This document shows positions 11,975-43,148 of a stretch of DNA of 64,000 nucleotides, one piece after another. How positions within the stretch are numbered: the first letter of the stretch is position 1; every line of letters starts with the position of its first letter. This DNA comes from Thunnus maccoyii (Eukaryota > Chordata > Actinopteri > Scombriformes > Scombridae). The DNA is taken from the NCBI RefSeq assembly GCF_910596095.1, contig NC_056552.1, positions 18,320,611 through 18,384,610 on the forward strand. Direction: 5' to 3'. The notes beneath the pieces are model-generated. The model made no database searches and had not been told where the DNA came from. It was given only the letters and a program-made list of their open reading frames with translations. The translations under genes were made by a program, and so were the position numbers.

Positions 11975-13246
11975 CACACACACACACGTACATACATACA
12001 CACATATATGTAAGACAGAATATATGTGTGTGTATGTATGTATATATCTTTAAATGTATACATTTTCCCTAAACATATACATTTACATATTTATTGCTTT
12101 ATATATTATATTATATTTTGTATGTCTTTATATACGTATATGTATTTACTGTTTTTCTGTAATGGAGCTTCCCAGCCAAAGAATTTAACATGATTGTACT
12201 TGTATAACCGCATTGACAATAAACATCTTGGAGCTTGAATCTTATTATATAATAGCCCTAATCCCACCACACAATATAGTCTGATCACACAATGAAGTGG
12301 ACTTACTTAGACTTGTCCCTTCAGCTCTGTATATACCCAAGTGAAGGTATGTTAATCAATGTGTTCTTATAATGGGAGTGCCACATGTCTGATCATGTAA
12401 CTGCCTGAGTGTGTGTGTGTTGCTATTTTTGGTCTCCTCTTTCTGGTACTCTGCCTTTCTCCGCCCAATCCTCCACCCCCCCTCTCTGCATCGTTCCTGT
12501 CACACTATCTCCTTCACTTCACATGTTCACTCTACAATACTCTTATCTTCTTCCATTCCTGTTTTTCACAGGAAGCGTCACCGTAGCTGTGACAGTGAGG
12601 AGGACCAGCAGCTGAGTCCTCAGGCCAAGAGGTCAGGAGGGGGTCCCAGCCTGCTTGTGTCAGATTTGGACTCAGAGGTGAGGCTGAAATGATTCTTTCT
12701 TAGATCTTTAGAGCATCACTCAGGCACAGGTTTACCCAGATTTCATTGGAATGTGTGATCAAGGTCAATACTTGAGAGAAAAGCAAATTTTCCACTAAGG
12801 TCATTTATCTCTCAGTTTATAGTGTAAAGCCCACTGACATTTATGGATAGACCATATAAATACATGTGACTCTGCATTGCACATGCACAGCTAAAATGCC
12901 AGGAAAAGCTCAGGATGTTTTATTTACAGCATCTGCATCCGTCCACAAGGCTGAAAATCAAAGCCCATCTCTGGATCTGTGTTTGCAGTCTTCCAGCAGT
13001 GACAGCAGTAATGGGATCAGCAGTCCAGAGAGAGCAATAGTGGCCACCACCAGGCCATGCATACACAGCCAGAACAACTGCATCTCCCAGTCCTCACTCA
13101 GCCCAAAGCCTGAAGACTCTGCCAGCTCCTTGCAGCACGGTTTCCATGGAGACGGCAGCAGTGTCTCCTATGACTACATCAACAGAGTCCTGAGGGAGGC
13201 GCACTTCAGCAGTCTGCAGACCAGAGGACGTCCGGGCTCGACATGA
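11769..13246 (+). CDS. fam104a: VCP nuclear cofactor family (FAM104A/VCF1)
   Basis: Three coding exons: 11769-11785, 12572-12677 and 12989-13246, giving 126 residues. The first exon codes only MLTDN plus part of an R codon. The splice restores MLTDNRKRHRSCDSEEDQQ, the family N-terminus with a basic nuclear localisation signal (KRHR, then QAKR). The middle is Ser-rich and presumably disordered. The C-terminus, SYDYINRVLREAHFSSLQTR, is the family's conserved helix, which in human FAM104A/VCF1 binds the N-domain of the AAA-ATPase VCP/p97 and promotes its nuclear entry. Length resembles the shorter human isoforms. The in-frame ORF continuing upstream of 12989 is intron read-through. A GT repeat and an AATAAA at 13671-13676 lie in the 3' UTR. 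Confidence 0.9.
11918..12060. repeat. TA/TG/CA compound microsatellite
   Basis: A (TA)n run passes into (TG)n at about 11944-11970 and then (CA)n at about 11974-11988, with further TATG/TACA units. Adjacent TG and CA runs are complementary and could fold into a hairpin. It lies in intron 1 of fam104a. Confidence 0.9.
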
Positions 13247-13700
13247 CCGTGACCTGTGACCCCTTTCCTGACCTTTAGTCCCTCGCCCATCAGTGCTGAC
13301 TTTAGCAGCACGGTGGCCCCTCCTTGAAAGCCTCAAGCGACACACTCGGGTCAGGGGGAAGGGGATGATGTGTGGGGAGGTTTACAGATTTTGGGCATGA
13401 AGGCTCATCCCCACCTTGCCATGTACCATTTGTGAAGACCATAAGCACATCCGCCTTTCCATGGCCCAGCCACTGTGGTTTACTGTGCAGTATTGATGTG
13501 TATGTGTGTTTGTGCGTGTGTGTGCGTGCGTGTGTGTGTGTGTGCACGCACCCTGTGCACTTTATAAAGAGGTATCATTCTCTTAACATGCGTGCGTTGA
13601 TGATGCGTGGACATTTTCATTGGTGCTAATCACAAGAAAAGTGTGATAATCCAAAGTGCTTGCAAAACTAAATAAAGCGAAGCACTTTACTCAATAACTC
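13247..13700 (+). other. fam104a: fam104a 3' UTR with poly(A) signal
   Basis: Includes an imperfect TG microsatellite at 13498-13545 and the signal AATAAA at 13671-13676. A second plus-strand AATAAA near 14314-14319 could give a longer form. Confidence 0.6.
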
Positions 13701-14340
13701 CTCATTCTGTTTACTCTCAACCGGGGAAGTCAGTCGCATGTTTGTGTCTGTGGAGTGGGAGTTGTCGATGGAGGCCAACAGATTAACTCCCAAAGAGCAT
13801 TGCCAAAACAATCCTGTTAAACAACATTTTAGGCCTTATGTGTTTTCTCTAACCAAAGTGATAAAGTTAGATACTGTTCTTTGCAGGTAATTTTCACTAT
13901 TTTAATGATTCAAGAACATTTAGGTGTGGTAGGTCTGTGGGTTCAAGGTAACAGAACAGAGAATCTTCATGAGCCTCACCACCAAAATCCAACCTCAGAT
14001 TAGACCCTGGCTAATTATAGAGCTGTGACAGCAAGCACAGGAGTCTGTGGCTCAGTCAGTGGCTCAGTCAGTGGCGTGCTCAGCGTAGGACTCCTAACAA
14101 AAATAAGCCCTCGAGAAAAGGCTCTCCAGATTAGTTACCAGGTGTTTACTTCTTTTAAACATTCAACATATCGTGTGTATGCGTGTGTCATAAAGCCTGT
14201 CACCCATACTGGTTTATGGATGGTTTAATATGACCAGTACACTGTGTTGCAAATAAAATAAGATGTGATAGTGATTCATATTTTATGTAATTTTCCAAAT
14301 CATTTGACATTGAAATAAAGCGTTGCTGAAAGCGAAGTCT
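13701..14340. other. fam104a-tepsin intergenic sequence
   Basis: Unremarkable sequence between two convergent genes. A short tandem GTGGCTCAGTCA duplication is seen at about 14047-14070. No gene is recognised. Confidence 0.5.
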
Positions 14341-14344
14341 GCAA

Positions 14345-15377
14345 CATGTCACTGATAAATTTACAGTTTTATTAAATACACTGTTACATTTATGTAATGG
14401 TTAGTGCTGTAACAAAAAAATACAGCATGTTTTATTGTTCATCAGCATTCTTACTGTACATGTGCAACAGCATGGCTTGAGTTCACTGAAACAAACAAAA
14501 AAAAAACACAAGTAGCATTCATTGTTCATACTGGTAGGCTGGATTACCATTTGGACCTGTAATTCATACTACATTCCACAGTACTCAACACTGCAGTACA
14601 GTATATCACTGAAATAACAATGGTGAGATACTGAAGGTTTTTATTTGGTGACATGAAGTTGCAGATATTTTGCATTATGCTGCTTGCAGATTTTTAGCCT
14701 AACACAGTTCCACACACACACACTAATCTCAATAATTATTTCCTCCATTAGTTCCCCAAACAAGTGTTTTATAAGCATAGTGTATTTTAATCAATACAGG
14801 CTAGACATAATAAATAATTTGTAAACTAACACTCAGACAACATTTACATTAACATAATGTAATAGCTTAGTACCAAAAAAAAAAAAAAAGAGTGGAAGAC
14901 AACTCTCATTTGTAGTTTTATGAATCCATAAGAAAAGCAATTGTAGTGCAAATTACACATGGAGGGATTCTCCCCCTCAGAGGTTCACGGCGTGCTGCAG
15001 AGGCGTACAAGTTGTTTCAATTACCTAAAAGGAATCCTGAGATAAAGCAACTGTCAGTAATAACCTGTAATTCAAGACAACCATACTTGTGAAATGCTTG
15101 TGAGAAATTAGACACAAACAGACAGCAGGATTGCACCCATCCATACTTAAAAGAATTTTTTTTCTCCTGACTCAAGCTGCTGCTAAAGTACAGCTTCCGA
15201 GGAGGCACCATACAGATAAGAACAGAAAACCCAAACGTGAGTGAATAAGCTGTCTATTTAATTATAACCTTACAGATCTGATGTTCGTTCATACAATTAA
15301 ATATATTTCTGAAAAGAAATACTTTTTGACATCATTGGTTTAACAGTTCCAGCTGTAAAAAGTTGGTCTCTCTGTGG
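14345..15377 (-). other. tepsin: tepsin 3' UTR
   Basis: Downstream of the TGA at 15378-15380 on the minus strand. AATAAA signals read on this strand occur at 14431-14436 and 14368-14373. An A-run at 14874-14889 is T-rich in the transcript. The end near 14350 is inferred. Confidence 0.5.
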
Positions 15378-18300
15378 TCAAAAGTTGAGAAATGAGAAGG
15401 CTGATACTGGTTGGCTGCTACCAGATACAACTGGACTGCAAATTGAAGAAGCATCCTCACTGGTTTTACTGATGCAAGGGAGAGACGAGTCCACTGGACT
15501 GTCAGAGGTATCCACAGCTTGATTCTCCCTTAAAGTGTCATTCTCCGTATCAGTCTCTGTCTGGGATGTCTCTCCCTCACTGAGACGCCTGTCACACAGC
15601 GGTCTTCCCTTGGTCACCAGCTCCATACCACTGAACAAGGACACTCTGCTCACACAGGGCTGCTCACTCTGCAGCTCAGAGGGAGGGGAAGAGCTCCTGT
15701 CTGTGTTACACTCTTGATCTTCAGCCGCTGGTTTAACCTCAGCAGTCCTGACAGGTTCTACCTGGCTTTGCGTTAACTCTTGCTGAATGAGAGACCCCTT
15801 GTCATCGTCATTCATCGGCTCCCCTGAGGAGCCGCTGCGGGCCAGACTAGAAGGGGAAGATGGGTGATTGATATCTGCAGGTGAGATATCAGGCTGGAGG
15901 TCCTTTACCTGATAATGTTTGAGGTTTTTGTCATCAGCAGAGTGGGTTTGAAGTAAAGGGTTTGAGTATGTAGATGTAGGAAGTTGATTAGATGGTGCCT
16001 GATGGCTGCTGCTGCTTGCGGCTGCAGTTTGCTCCTGCCTGGTAGCGTGTAAAGATCCACAAATCAGAGCCTCGAACTGTCGCAAAATCTGGTAGGAGGA
16101 GATAAGAAGAAAAAAAATTTTCTCTAGTTGTGTCCTATCAGTTTTCAACATTTGCAGCTTTTTTCTCACTGTCTCTTTTATACCTTAGTGGCTTTGTTGG
16201 CCACGGGTCCAGGTGGCCCTTCACTTAGCTGACGAAGCTTTCGCTGTGTAGCAGCAAACATTTGCTCCAGAGAGAGGAGGTCAGAGGTCATGAGGCATGC
16301 TACTGCACACAGTGCCCGCTGCAGGATTGGAGAAATACAATATATTAGGGTTGTACAATATCTTTAAGAAACAGGCGTTCACTAGATGGTAAAACATTAT
16401 TACCATCTTAATGGTGTTTGATGGATCTTGAAGCCTGCTTGAGAGCAACTCCACCACGACCTCACAGTTAAGAATGGAGCACCTGACAGATTAAAAAAAA
16501 GACTGAAATCAGGCTACAAATCCCAACAATTACACACTGTGTTAAAGGGAAAGAAAACAGACATATAATATAGTACATAAAGGGACAATTAGCTAAACTA
16601 TTTTACTCTTGATCTGATTTTGGATGCACTGACTCTTTGATGAAGTGCTGGCTCTCCTCTCGGGACAGGAAAACTCTGGAGCCTTCAGACAGTCTGCTGA
16701 TGAGCGCCATCTCTTGGCCACAGTCCCCCAACTGCAAGGCTTCCACCCTGAAGAGCAGACAGAGTTCAAGAGAGATGTGACAATAACAATAGATCAATTT
16801 AATTTGCACACAGCGACCTAGAAATCATGACATAACTGCACACAGGACGTTCCAAGATAAATCTACTGGCTCTAAAACGTCACTGGTTGACTTTGCCACT
16901 CACCGCTCAGATAGGTCCCCACTGCTTTCTCTACTGGCCCCTGATTGGCTGCCGGTGCCTGCTGACTTGCTGCCCACAGATGCCCGGCTGTTGGCTGCGA
17001 TGTCCTGAGAAGAGTTGTGAGAGGAGCTGTTTCCGCTGTCTGTCTCTTCCCAGCCACCTCCCACCTGCCCTGGGCACCTCTGGGTCACTGCTGTAGGTAG
17101 TGGTGACACTGTGAACATTTATGATTCACATCTGTATTTAACACTTAAAGATTTGAGATTCAAGCTTCATTAGCCCAACATAAGCCCATGTATTATGCGT
17201 GTGCAAATAAAATATTAAAAAGTTATTTTTAAAAATGTCTCACCTTTTGGTCTGCGAGCAGGCAGATTGTAGGCACAAGCTGGCACGGCCACCTCTATGG
17301 GCGCAGAGGGCGCCACTACGGCCCGATAATGGTTGTCATGGAGACGGATGCCCTGGTGCTCAGTTGGGGGAAGGACAGCACTGGCCACTACCTCTGCAGC
17401 TTTCTGGATCTTATCCAGCAGGGTGTCACTGCCTCCTGACAGCCACAGGTACAGAAAGTAAAAGGTACAGGACTGTACACAGAAGAAGATACGATTTGTG
17501 TGAATTGTGATGGAGGTAACGGTGTCACTCACCTGTCCCCTGCCTCCCTGGATTGTATCCAAATCCCTGCATTCCTGACCTGTGGGAAGCAGCTGAGCCC
17601 ATACCTGAACAGAGAGACACAGGGAACCTATTGTATTTATGGAATCCAGTAATTAGATTCAATGCTGGATTTGGATTTAATCCCCAATCCTACGTGACAG
17701 TGTTACTTAACGGTGTGTGCCATGTATCGTCGTCTTCATTAAGTTACGTTTTTTTATTACTCACCCATTGTTGGGGGGGCTATATTGAGTGGGGAGACAC
17801 CGCTTTTGGTGGGAATCATGTCTGTGAAAAGCAGCCGGGCTACTTCCTGCAAACAGGTAAATAAGAAACTGAGTGTGTGTTTGCCTTGCTGTCACAGATT
17901 TATGACTTGTATTAAAATGATGATGAGACAGAATCTTCTGTACGTCTTACCTGTGCTGTGTTTCTCACTTTCTGGTACAATGCTGTGCCATGGATGGGAT
18001 CAGGAGGGCCACTGTAAACTTAAGGGAGAAAAACAGCCAGCAGCAGCGAACAAAATGAATATTCAAGTGACAGAGCGGCCGCAGAGTGCTGAGAGAGTTC
18101 AATGTAGCAAACAGTTCAAAGTGACTGATGTCTAACCTGATGCTTGCTGGATGAAAGTGGAATTCCTTCTGAGTTCTGTGAGGAAATGGTTGGAGCCGTG
18201 GCCACAGAGATGGACAAAGATCTTCAGCACCTTAAAACACCAGGAGCAGGAATAAAACCTTGAGTTACTCATAGACTGACAACCTTAATGCAATTTTATG

Positions 18301-19393
18301 GAACGAATTGTGAGTTATAACACTGCTCTCACCTTGAGTTTGACATGACAGGACTCCACTTGCAGCCTCTCCAGAAGATACTCCAACAAACACTGACCAC
18401 AACCTGAAGACTCATGGGAGATTTCTACAGTGTGATGATGGTCAAGGATATGACCGTGTAGCGTCACAGACTCAGAATGTCATTATTAGCAACTCATTAA
18501 CTCTTGAGTTGATATTAGGGATGTGCTTTTTTTTTTCTTTTATAATTATTTTCACTGAACACTTTTCATGAGATGTATCACTGAGCTTTGATTTCAGCCA
18601 TTTCAACCCCTTTCAACCATAATGTTCATAGCATTACCATTTAATTTCCACTTCATAAGCTTATCCACACTTTAATCCAGATAATAAGTGTATTTTTTAA
18701 CCATTTTATACAGCTTTCAGCTAAATTAATTTACTTGCACTGAGTCATGTGAGCCAACATATTATTTGCATGGCTTTCGGAAGTTGCAGAGTTAGGGCTG
18801 CTAGATGAAACACATCTGATGCTGCCAAAGGATACTTCCAATCTCTTGGAAAAGGTAGCCAGGACATGGGTTTTCATCATCTGCTGTGGCCTTCATCAGA
18901 GTCGGGACCTTCAGTAAGGAGGGAGAGATGGTGGACAACAGTCTAGATCACACAAGTTCAAAGCTAACAGTGACGGTGCTGTGTAAAAGTGTGTATCCCA
19001 TGACAACTGTATGGTCCACAAAACTGTGAAATAAAGTCTGAAATGGAAACAAAACTTGGCATGACACCGGGGTGTGACTGCCAGTTTAGTTTTCCCCAAC
19101 TTGACAGTTAAAACCGATGCATGCATGCCTTCTGCTATAATACTTTAATAAAACAAACCTGGGATGTGCAGAAAAACATGCCAAATGTGTTTCTTCATGC
19201 TGTTAGCTAGCAGCCAGGCTAAGTTCCTAGCAAAGCTAATGATGGCACAGCTAAACAGCTTCAAACAGACACATTAACGCTGCGTCATAGTCATCATGCT
19301 CCATTCAGCTGTTAATTGTTTTCCCCACTAATAATGACTGTAAACAGCACTTACTTTCTGAAGAAAAGCTAATCGTTCCATAAATGTGGCCAT
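15378..19393 (-). CDS. tepsin: Tepsin, AP-4 complex accessory protein (ENTHD2)
   Basis: Thirteen coding exons in transcript order: 19393-19355, 18908-18836, 18424-18333, 18230-18137, 18018-17951, 17846-17765, 17604-17533, 17435-17244, 17108-16904, 16747-16607, 16482-16404, 16318-16184 and 16088-15378. All phases agree, giving 660 residues (human 525). Tepsin coats AP-4 vesicles at the trans-Golgi network. Residues 1 to about 149 form the ENTH-like domain (MATFMERLAFLQK, then CPGYLFQEIGKISHES). About 306-436 is the second VHS/ENTH-like fold, with FLSREESQHFIKE and GPVANKATKILRQFEA. The tail carries both AP-4 binding motifs: LFSGMELV near residue 574 (beta4 appendage, consensus LFxG[ML]x[LV]) and SAFSFLN at 653-659 (epsilon appendage, consensus S[AV]F[AS]FLN). 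The extra length is in the disordered tail. It shares a divergent promoter with ndufaf8, as in human. Confidence 0.95.
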
Positions 19394-19836
19394 GATTTAG
19401 CAGTCCTGGCTAGTTACTCATCTTCCTCTCCAGTGTACGAGGGGGGAGGCGGAGCTTGAGGTGACAGCTAGCCAATCAGACAATGTCAAGTAGCAAAACT
19501 AGATCTTTTATTGGCTTTCTGGTTGCGCTTAAAGGTCGAAAACCAGCGAATCGGCTTCATGAAAACTAACACTCACGCGTTGATTGATAAGGAAATGAAC
19601 GAATCACATTGCCGAATATTCAGCCGGACGTTTCCTTGATGACAGGGTCAACAATATGGCGCTGGCCTGTCTGCCCGTCGTTATGTATTTTTCATTGAAA
19701 AGCGTTGTAAATTCCCTAGTACATTAACGTTAACTGTGAAGCAGCAACGGTTTCCGGGTACTCGCTTGTTCTCTATCGTGCACGTCACTTGGCTTGAAAG
19801 CCTAACGGACCAGCCGTTACCTACCTGAACAGCACC
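19394..19836. promoter_or_regulatory. Divergent tepsin/ndufaf8 promoter
   Basis: Only 443 bp separate the two start codons. CCAAT boxes occur on both strands: CCAAT at 19472-19476 and ATTGG at 19510-19514. A YY1-like CAATATGGCG lies at 19652-19661, close to where ndufaf8 transcription would begin. No TATA box is seen. The same head-to-head pair exists at human 17q25.3. The transcription start sites are inferred. Confidence 0.7.
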
Positions 19837-21570
19837 ATGTCTGGGTCAAATGTGTGGAGTCGCAGCCGGGAGAGAATGAGACTTTTTCCGGAGCTTTTTG
19901 CGCAGTGTGCGGGAGAGGTGAGTACTGACAAGAAGAGGGCTGGGATGCTGGCATATCTTAGCAATTTAAATATGTTCACTTCATACAAAAATTCAGTCTG
20001 GCTAGCTGCGTATGCCACTCACTGAAAACCAGCTGACAAGATAATAACTTAATTTACTATGAATTCACATGCGTCTCTAATATTCAGCCAACTTCAGATG
20101 TTCACAGCCACAATCTAATCGAGAAACTCAGCTAATGAAGTTTTATTTTCATCGGTATGTCAGACAATGAAATTATTGCTGTTGTTGCACATAAAGAAAG
20201 ATAGAAGCAAAGAAATAAATAAAGAAAGGGCTGCAGGGCATCCATTTATTAACAATTTATTAACATTCATAACTGCAGACTTGAATTATCTTCATGAATG
20301 ACTCATTAAGTATAACTGCAGACCTGATGACTTATCAGAAAGTGTGAAACATTTAATCCTTTATTAATGATTCATAGTCATTAAAGTTTTGAACTGGTCA
20401 GCCTGGCTCGGCTCTAAACATCCTCATGGTCTACTTACATACACAAAGCCTATCCAGTGTGAATGCAGTCTCAGTATTTTGCAGCCTGTTAAAAAAAGTC
20501 TTTGAAAAAATGCTTTATAATTGGTGTTGTTATAACACTACTTCATACTATTACAGATGTTTTACTTTATCCTACTGAGACATTCAATGTGCTATTTTGC
20601 CTTTTTGTCTTCTAGCTTCACCCAAAAGATTTAGTAATAACTTCTTGGGGGCTGTAAATAGTAAATAATTGCTTGATAGTTACATTCACTTATTAGTCAC
20701 CATTTGCAGTTATAAATGATAATGAATCTTAAATAATTTATAATAATAATATATATATATGTATATTTTTTGAGTTTTCAAAAGAGCAAAAATATCCCAC
20801 ATTTTGTTCCTGAGCACCATTCAAACATCACCCATATGGTTTGTAGCAAAACAGTTGCACAACAAAAATCATTGTGTAGTCTATGATCTTCTTAGTTTTG
20901 CAGCTGATAAAACAGTGATACTGCAGAGTGACTGTCAGTCATGAAAATATAGAAGGGGATATATAAGACTTTTGGATTAGTTTGTTTGTTTGGCTATAAA
21001 ACTGTTTGCCCTGTTTGTATTTATTGAATCTAATGTTATTGTTGCATATATTTGGGCTAGGGCTTTTCTTGGGGTGGGTAGGTACAGCTTTATTGCCCTG
21101 ACATAAAACAGGATTGCACAATGAAATGTAGGTACAGCCCCTCTTGTGCTACAAAGAGAGAAATTGGATTGAAAATGTTATATATATATAGGATAAAATA
21201 AGTACAATTCAACAGAAATGGAACAATGCAGTCTACAGAATATACTCTACTGATTTTTATTGCCAATTTACCTGCCATCTTTGATGTTTTTTCACAATCA
21301 ATGAGAAAGCGTAATTGACATTGTCTGACTGACTTTGTCTAATGTCATCTTGTGTGATTTAGGCAACAGTTTATGGAAAGTGTGTGGCAGCTACCACGAC
21401 AGGCAGACAGGAACTGCAGAAGGACTTGTGTGCCAAGGAATTTCAAGCACTGAAGTCATGTTTTGCAAATGCAGTAAGTGATAAAGTCAACAATCCCTCT
21501 GCTGGTCACTTTAAATGGTGATATGTGCTCATCATCTGTTTTCTTACAGGCCAAGAAAAAAGCCAAATGA
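19837..21570 (+). CDS. ndufaf8: Complex I assembly factor NDUFAF8 (C17orf89)
   Basis: Three coding exons: 19837-19917, 21363-21473 and 21550-21570. All introns are phase 0, giving 70 residues (human 74). NDUFAF8 is a mitochondrial intermembrane-space-type CHCH protein that partners with NDUFAF5 in early complex I assembly. The twin CX9C motif is intact: C24-X9-C34 and C50-X9-C60, where the cysteines would form two disulfides. KDLCAKEFQALKSCFANA is nearly the human sequence. The last exon codes only AKKKAK and stop. The protein is too short to stand out in an ORF scan; it was identified by joining exons. Poly(A) signal AATAAA is at 21849-21854. A decayed repeat lies in intron 1 around 20230-20400. 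Confidence 0.93.
19918..21362 (+). other. ndufaf8: ndufaf8 intron 1
   Basis: AT-rich intron. Around 20265-20330 the block ATAACTGCAGAC occurs twice, 41 bp apart, amid TTATTAA/TCATTAA units, suggesting a decayed transposon. Short (TA)n runs lie at 20745-20762 and 21179-21190. Confidence 0.5.
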
Positions 21571-21899
21571 GTGGAAAGCATCCTGGCTGTGTTTGAGTAG
21601 TGAATTCAACAGAGCGTCCTCAAATATCAGCTGTTCAGTGTTGTGGGAGAAGAATTTGCAATTGCTGAATGGACTTGTAACACTGCATGTATTCTCTCTG
21701 ATGTTGATGAAACAGCACCTGCACTATTTGTACCTGTGAATGAACTGAATGTGTGTCTTTACATATTGTTGCAATCAAGCAAGTATGTGTTTTTCAGTGC
21801 TTCTATTTCTCACGCAAGAACCATATAATTCTGTAATGTAAAGATGTGAATAAAAAAAACCTTCTGATTCTGTTTGTCTGAACACAGACCAACAACCGT

Positions 21900-23017
21900 G
21901 GTTGTAATATATATTTTATTCATTCTTATCAGCAAAATGTACAGGAAAAACAATGCACATAGAAAAATAGTCAGAAAAATAGCCTCTTGTAAAAAGAAAA
22001 GGTCCAACATGTGTTGGAAGTGCTGACTGATGGAGGAATTTTCAGAGAAGCTTGGTTACTACAAACACAGTCAACATTTCCTTCCACCTTGGATCTTATT
22101 TCCTCCTAATTACTGTACTGTTTACAGCAAGAGAGGCCCAGTGGAAGCAAACAAAAGACCACAAATTGAGAAAAACCTTTCCTTTGATAAAACACGACTG
22201 CAGCATATGGATTGCAAGGCACTGAAAAAAATCAACAGGGAAGAGATACTGAAAACAGAATGATTACTAACTAGAGTCATGGACCCAGACAGTCTGAATT
22301 AAGCTGCTTCATTGTACAGTTTATCGAACATTAAGGCTACACTATACTATACCTTGTAGCTCCAGCATGAATCAGAGTACAGCCGCTTTCATTTGAAACA
22401 ACACTTATGAAAGGGCTTGATCCCACATTGCGTTCAATATGTGGTAAATAAAAAGAAACTATCACAAAGATTTACAGTATTTATGAACACAAAATGAACA
22501 CACAAATTGACCTGAACTTAACAAAAAAAAACAGCACAGGAGACAATATAGCACATCCTACAGAAAGACTCTACAAGCTGGTAAATGAAGAAAAAAAAAA
22601 GGAATTAAAGTGATATATTTTCCCCATTAATGCACTCCATAGAATTGTATTTGCATAGATTTATATACATTTTAAAAGTAACTTCTTCAAAATTCTCCCC
22701 TCACAAGACAAAAATAAGTTAATATTTACATACTCTTTGCTCTTTAATAAAGACTTTGGGTTACTTACAGAGTGATACAAACTGTCACAGCAAACAACCA
22801 CTTGGACTGCTTAAGATGCTGTGATTAGTTTGTAACACAGTATCAAGAAAAGAAGAAAAATGGTCCTTTGTCCACAACGTTCTGAAGGCAGGAGAGGCTG
22901 TAAGGCAACAATATCATGGTCCACAGTATCAGGAGGTTCTGTAGAAAGTACACAGTATGTGTTCAACTTGCTGTCCAACTGTTAAGTGAGAATCTGTGTG
23001 TGTGTGCGTAAGGTGTG
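21900..23017 (-). other. slc38a10: slc38a10 3' UTR
   Basis: Downstream of the TAA at 23018-23020 on the minus strand. A minus-strand AATAAA is at 21915-21920, about 60 bp from the plus-strand poly(A) signal of ndufaf8, so the two genes end tail to tail. No other gene is recognised here; the ORF at 22030-22263 has no family features. Confidence 0.5.
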
Positions 23018-42720
<19,703 letters not shown>

Positions 42721-42879
42721 CGTTTGTGTATAAGCTACAGAAAAATCGGTTCAAGATGATAAAAACATATCCAACCTGGCTGTTTTTTCTGAACATGTAT
42801 CCAGGAAGTAGGAATTGCAGTCGAGGACGTGAGAGAAGACAACACAACCAGCGTGTTTCAATACTGGTGAAATAGTCCT

Positions 42880-42894
42880 GGCGCCCACTGGTGG
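42880..42894 (-). promoter_or_regulatory. CTCF-like site near slc38a10 promoter
   Basis: On the minus strand the sequence reads CCACCAGTGGGCGCC, one mismatch from the common CTCF core CCASYAGRKGGC. It lies about 200 bp upstream of the inferred slc38a10 start. Motif match only. Confidence 0.35.
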
Positions 42895-43148
42895 CCAAAT
42901 ATATAATAGCCATGAATTTACTGCCAGTGCCACTGTCAGAGGTTCAGCTTTAAAGTCCACATTCTCCTCTCTTATTTTCCTTTTTTTTCCAACCATCTTC
43001 ATGTTTTTATCATCTCTGTAGGACTATCTGTTGTCATAGCCGACATAAAGACACCGTCGTGCCCCATATGAGCCCCAGTGGTGCAAAGTAATTAAGTAGG
43101 CTATGTTTACTCAAGTACGATAATCCTACTTAAGTACAATTTTGAGGT

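Noticed and set aside
12866-12988. Upstream in-frame extension of the last fam104a exon
   Set aside because: A clear acceptor TTTGCAG at 12982-12988 and the family alignment show this is intron.
22030-22263. 77-codon open frame on +
   Set aside because: Falls antisense in the slc38a10 3' UTR; no domain.
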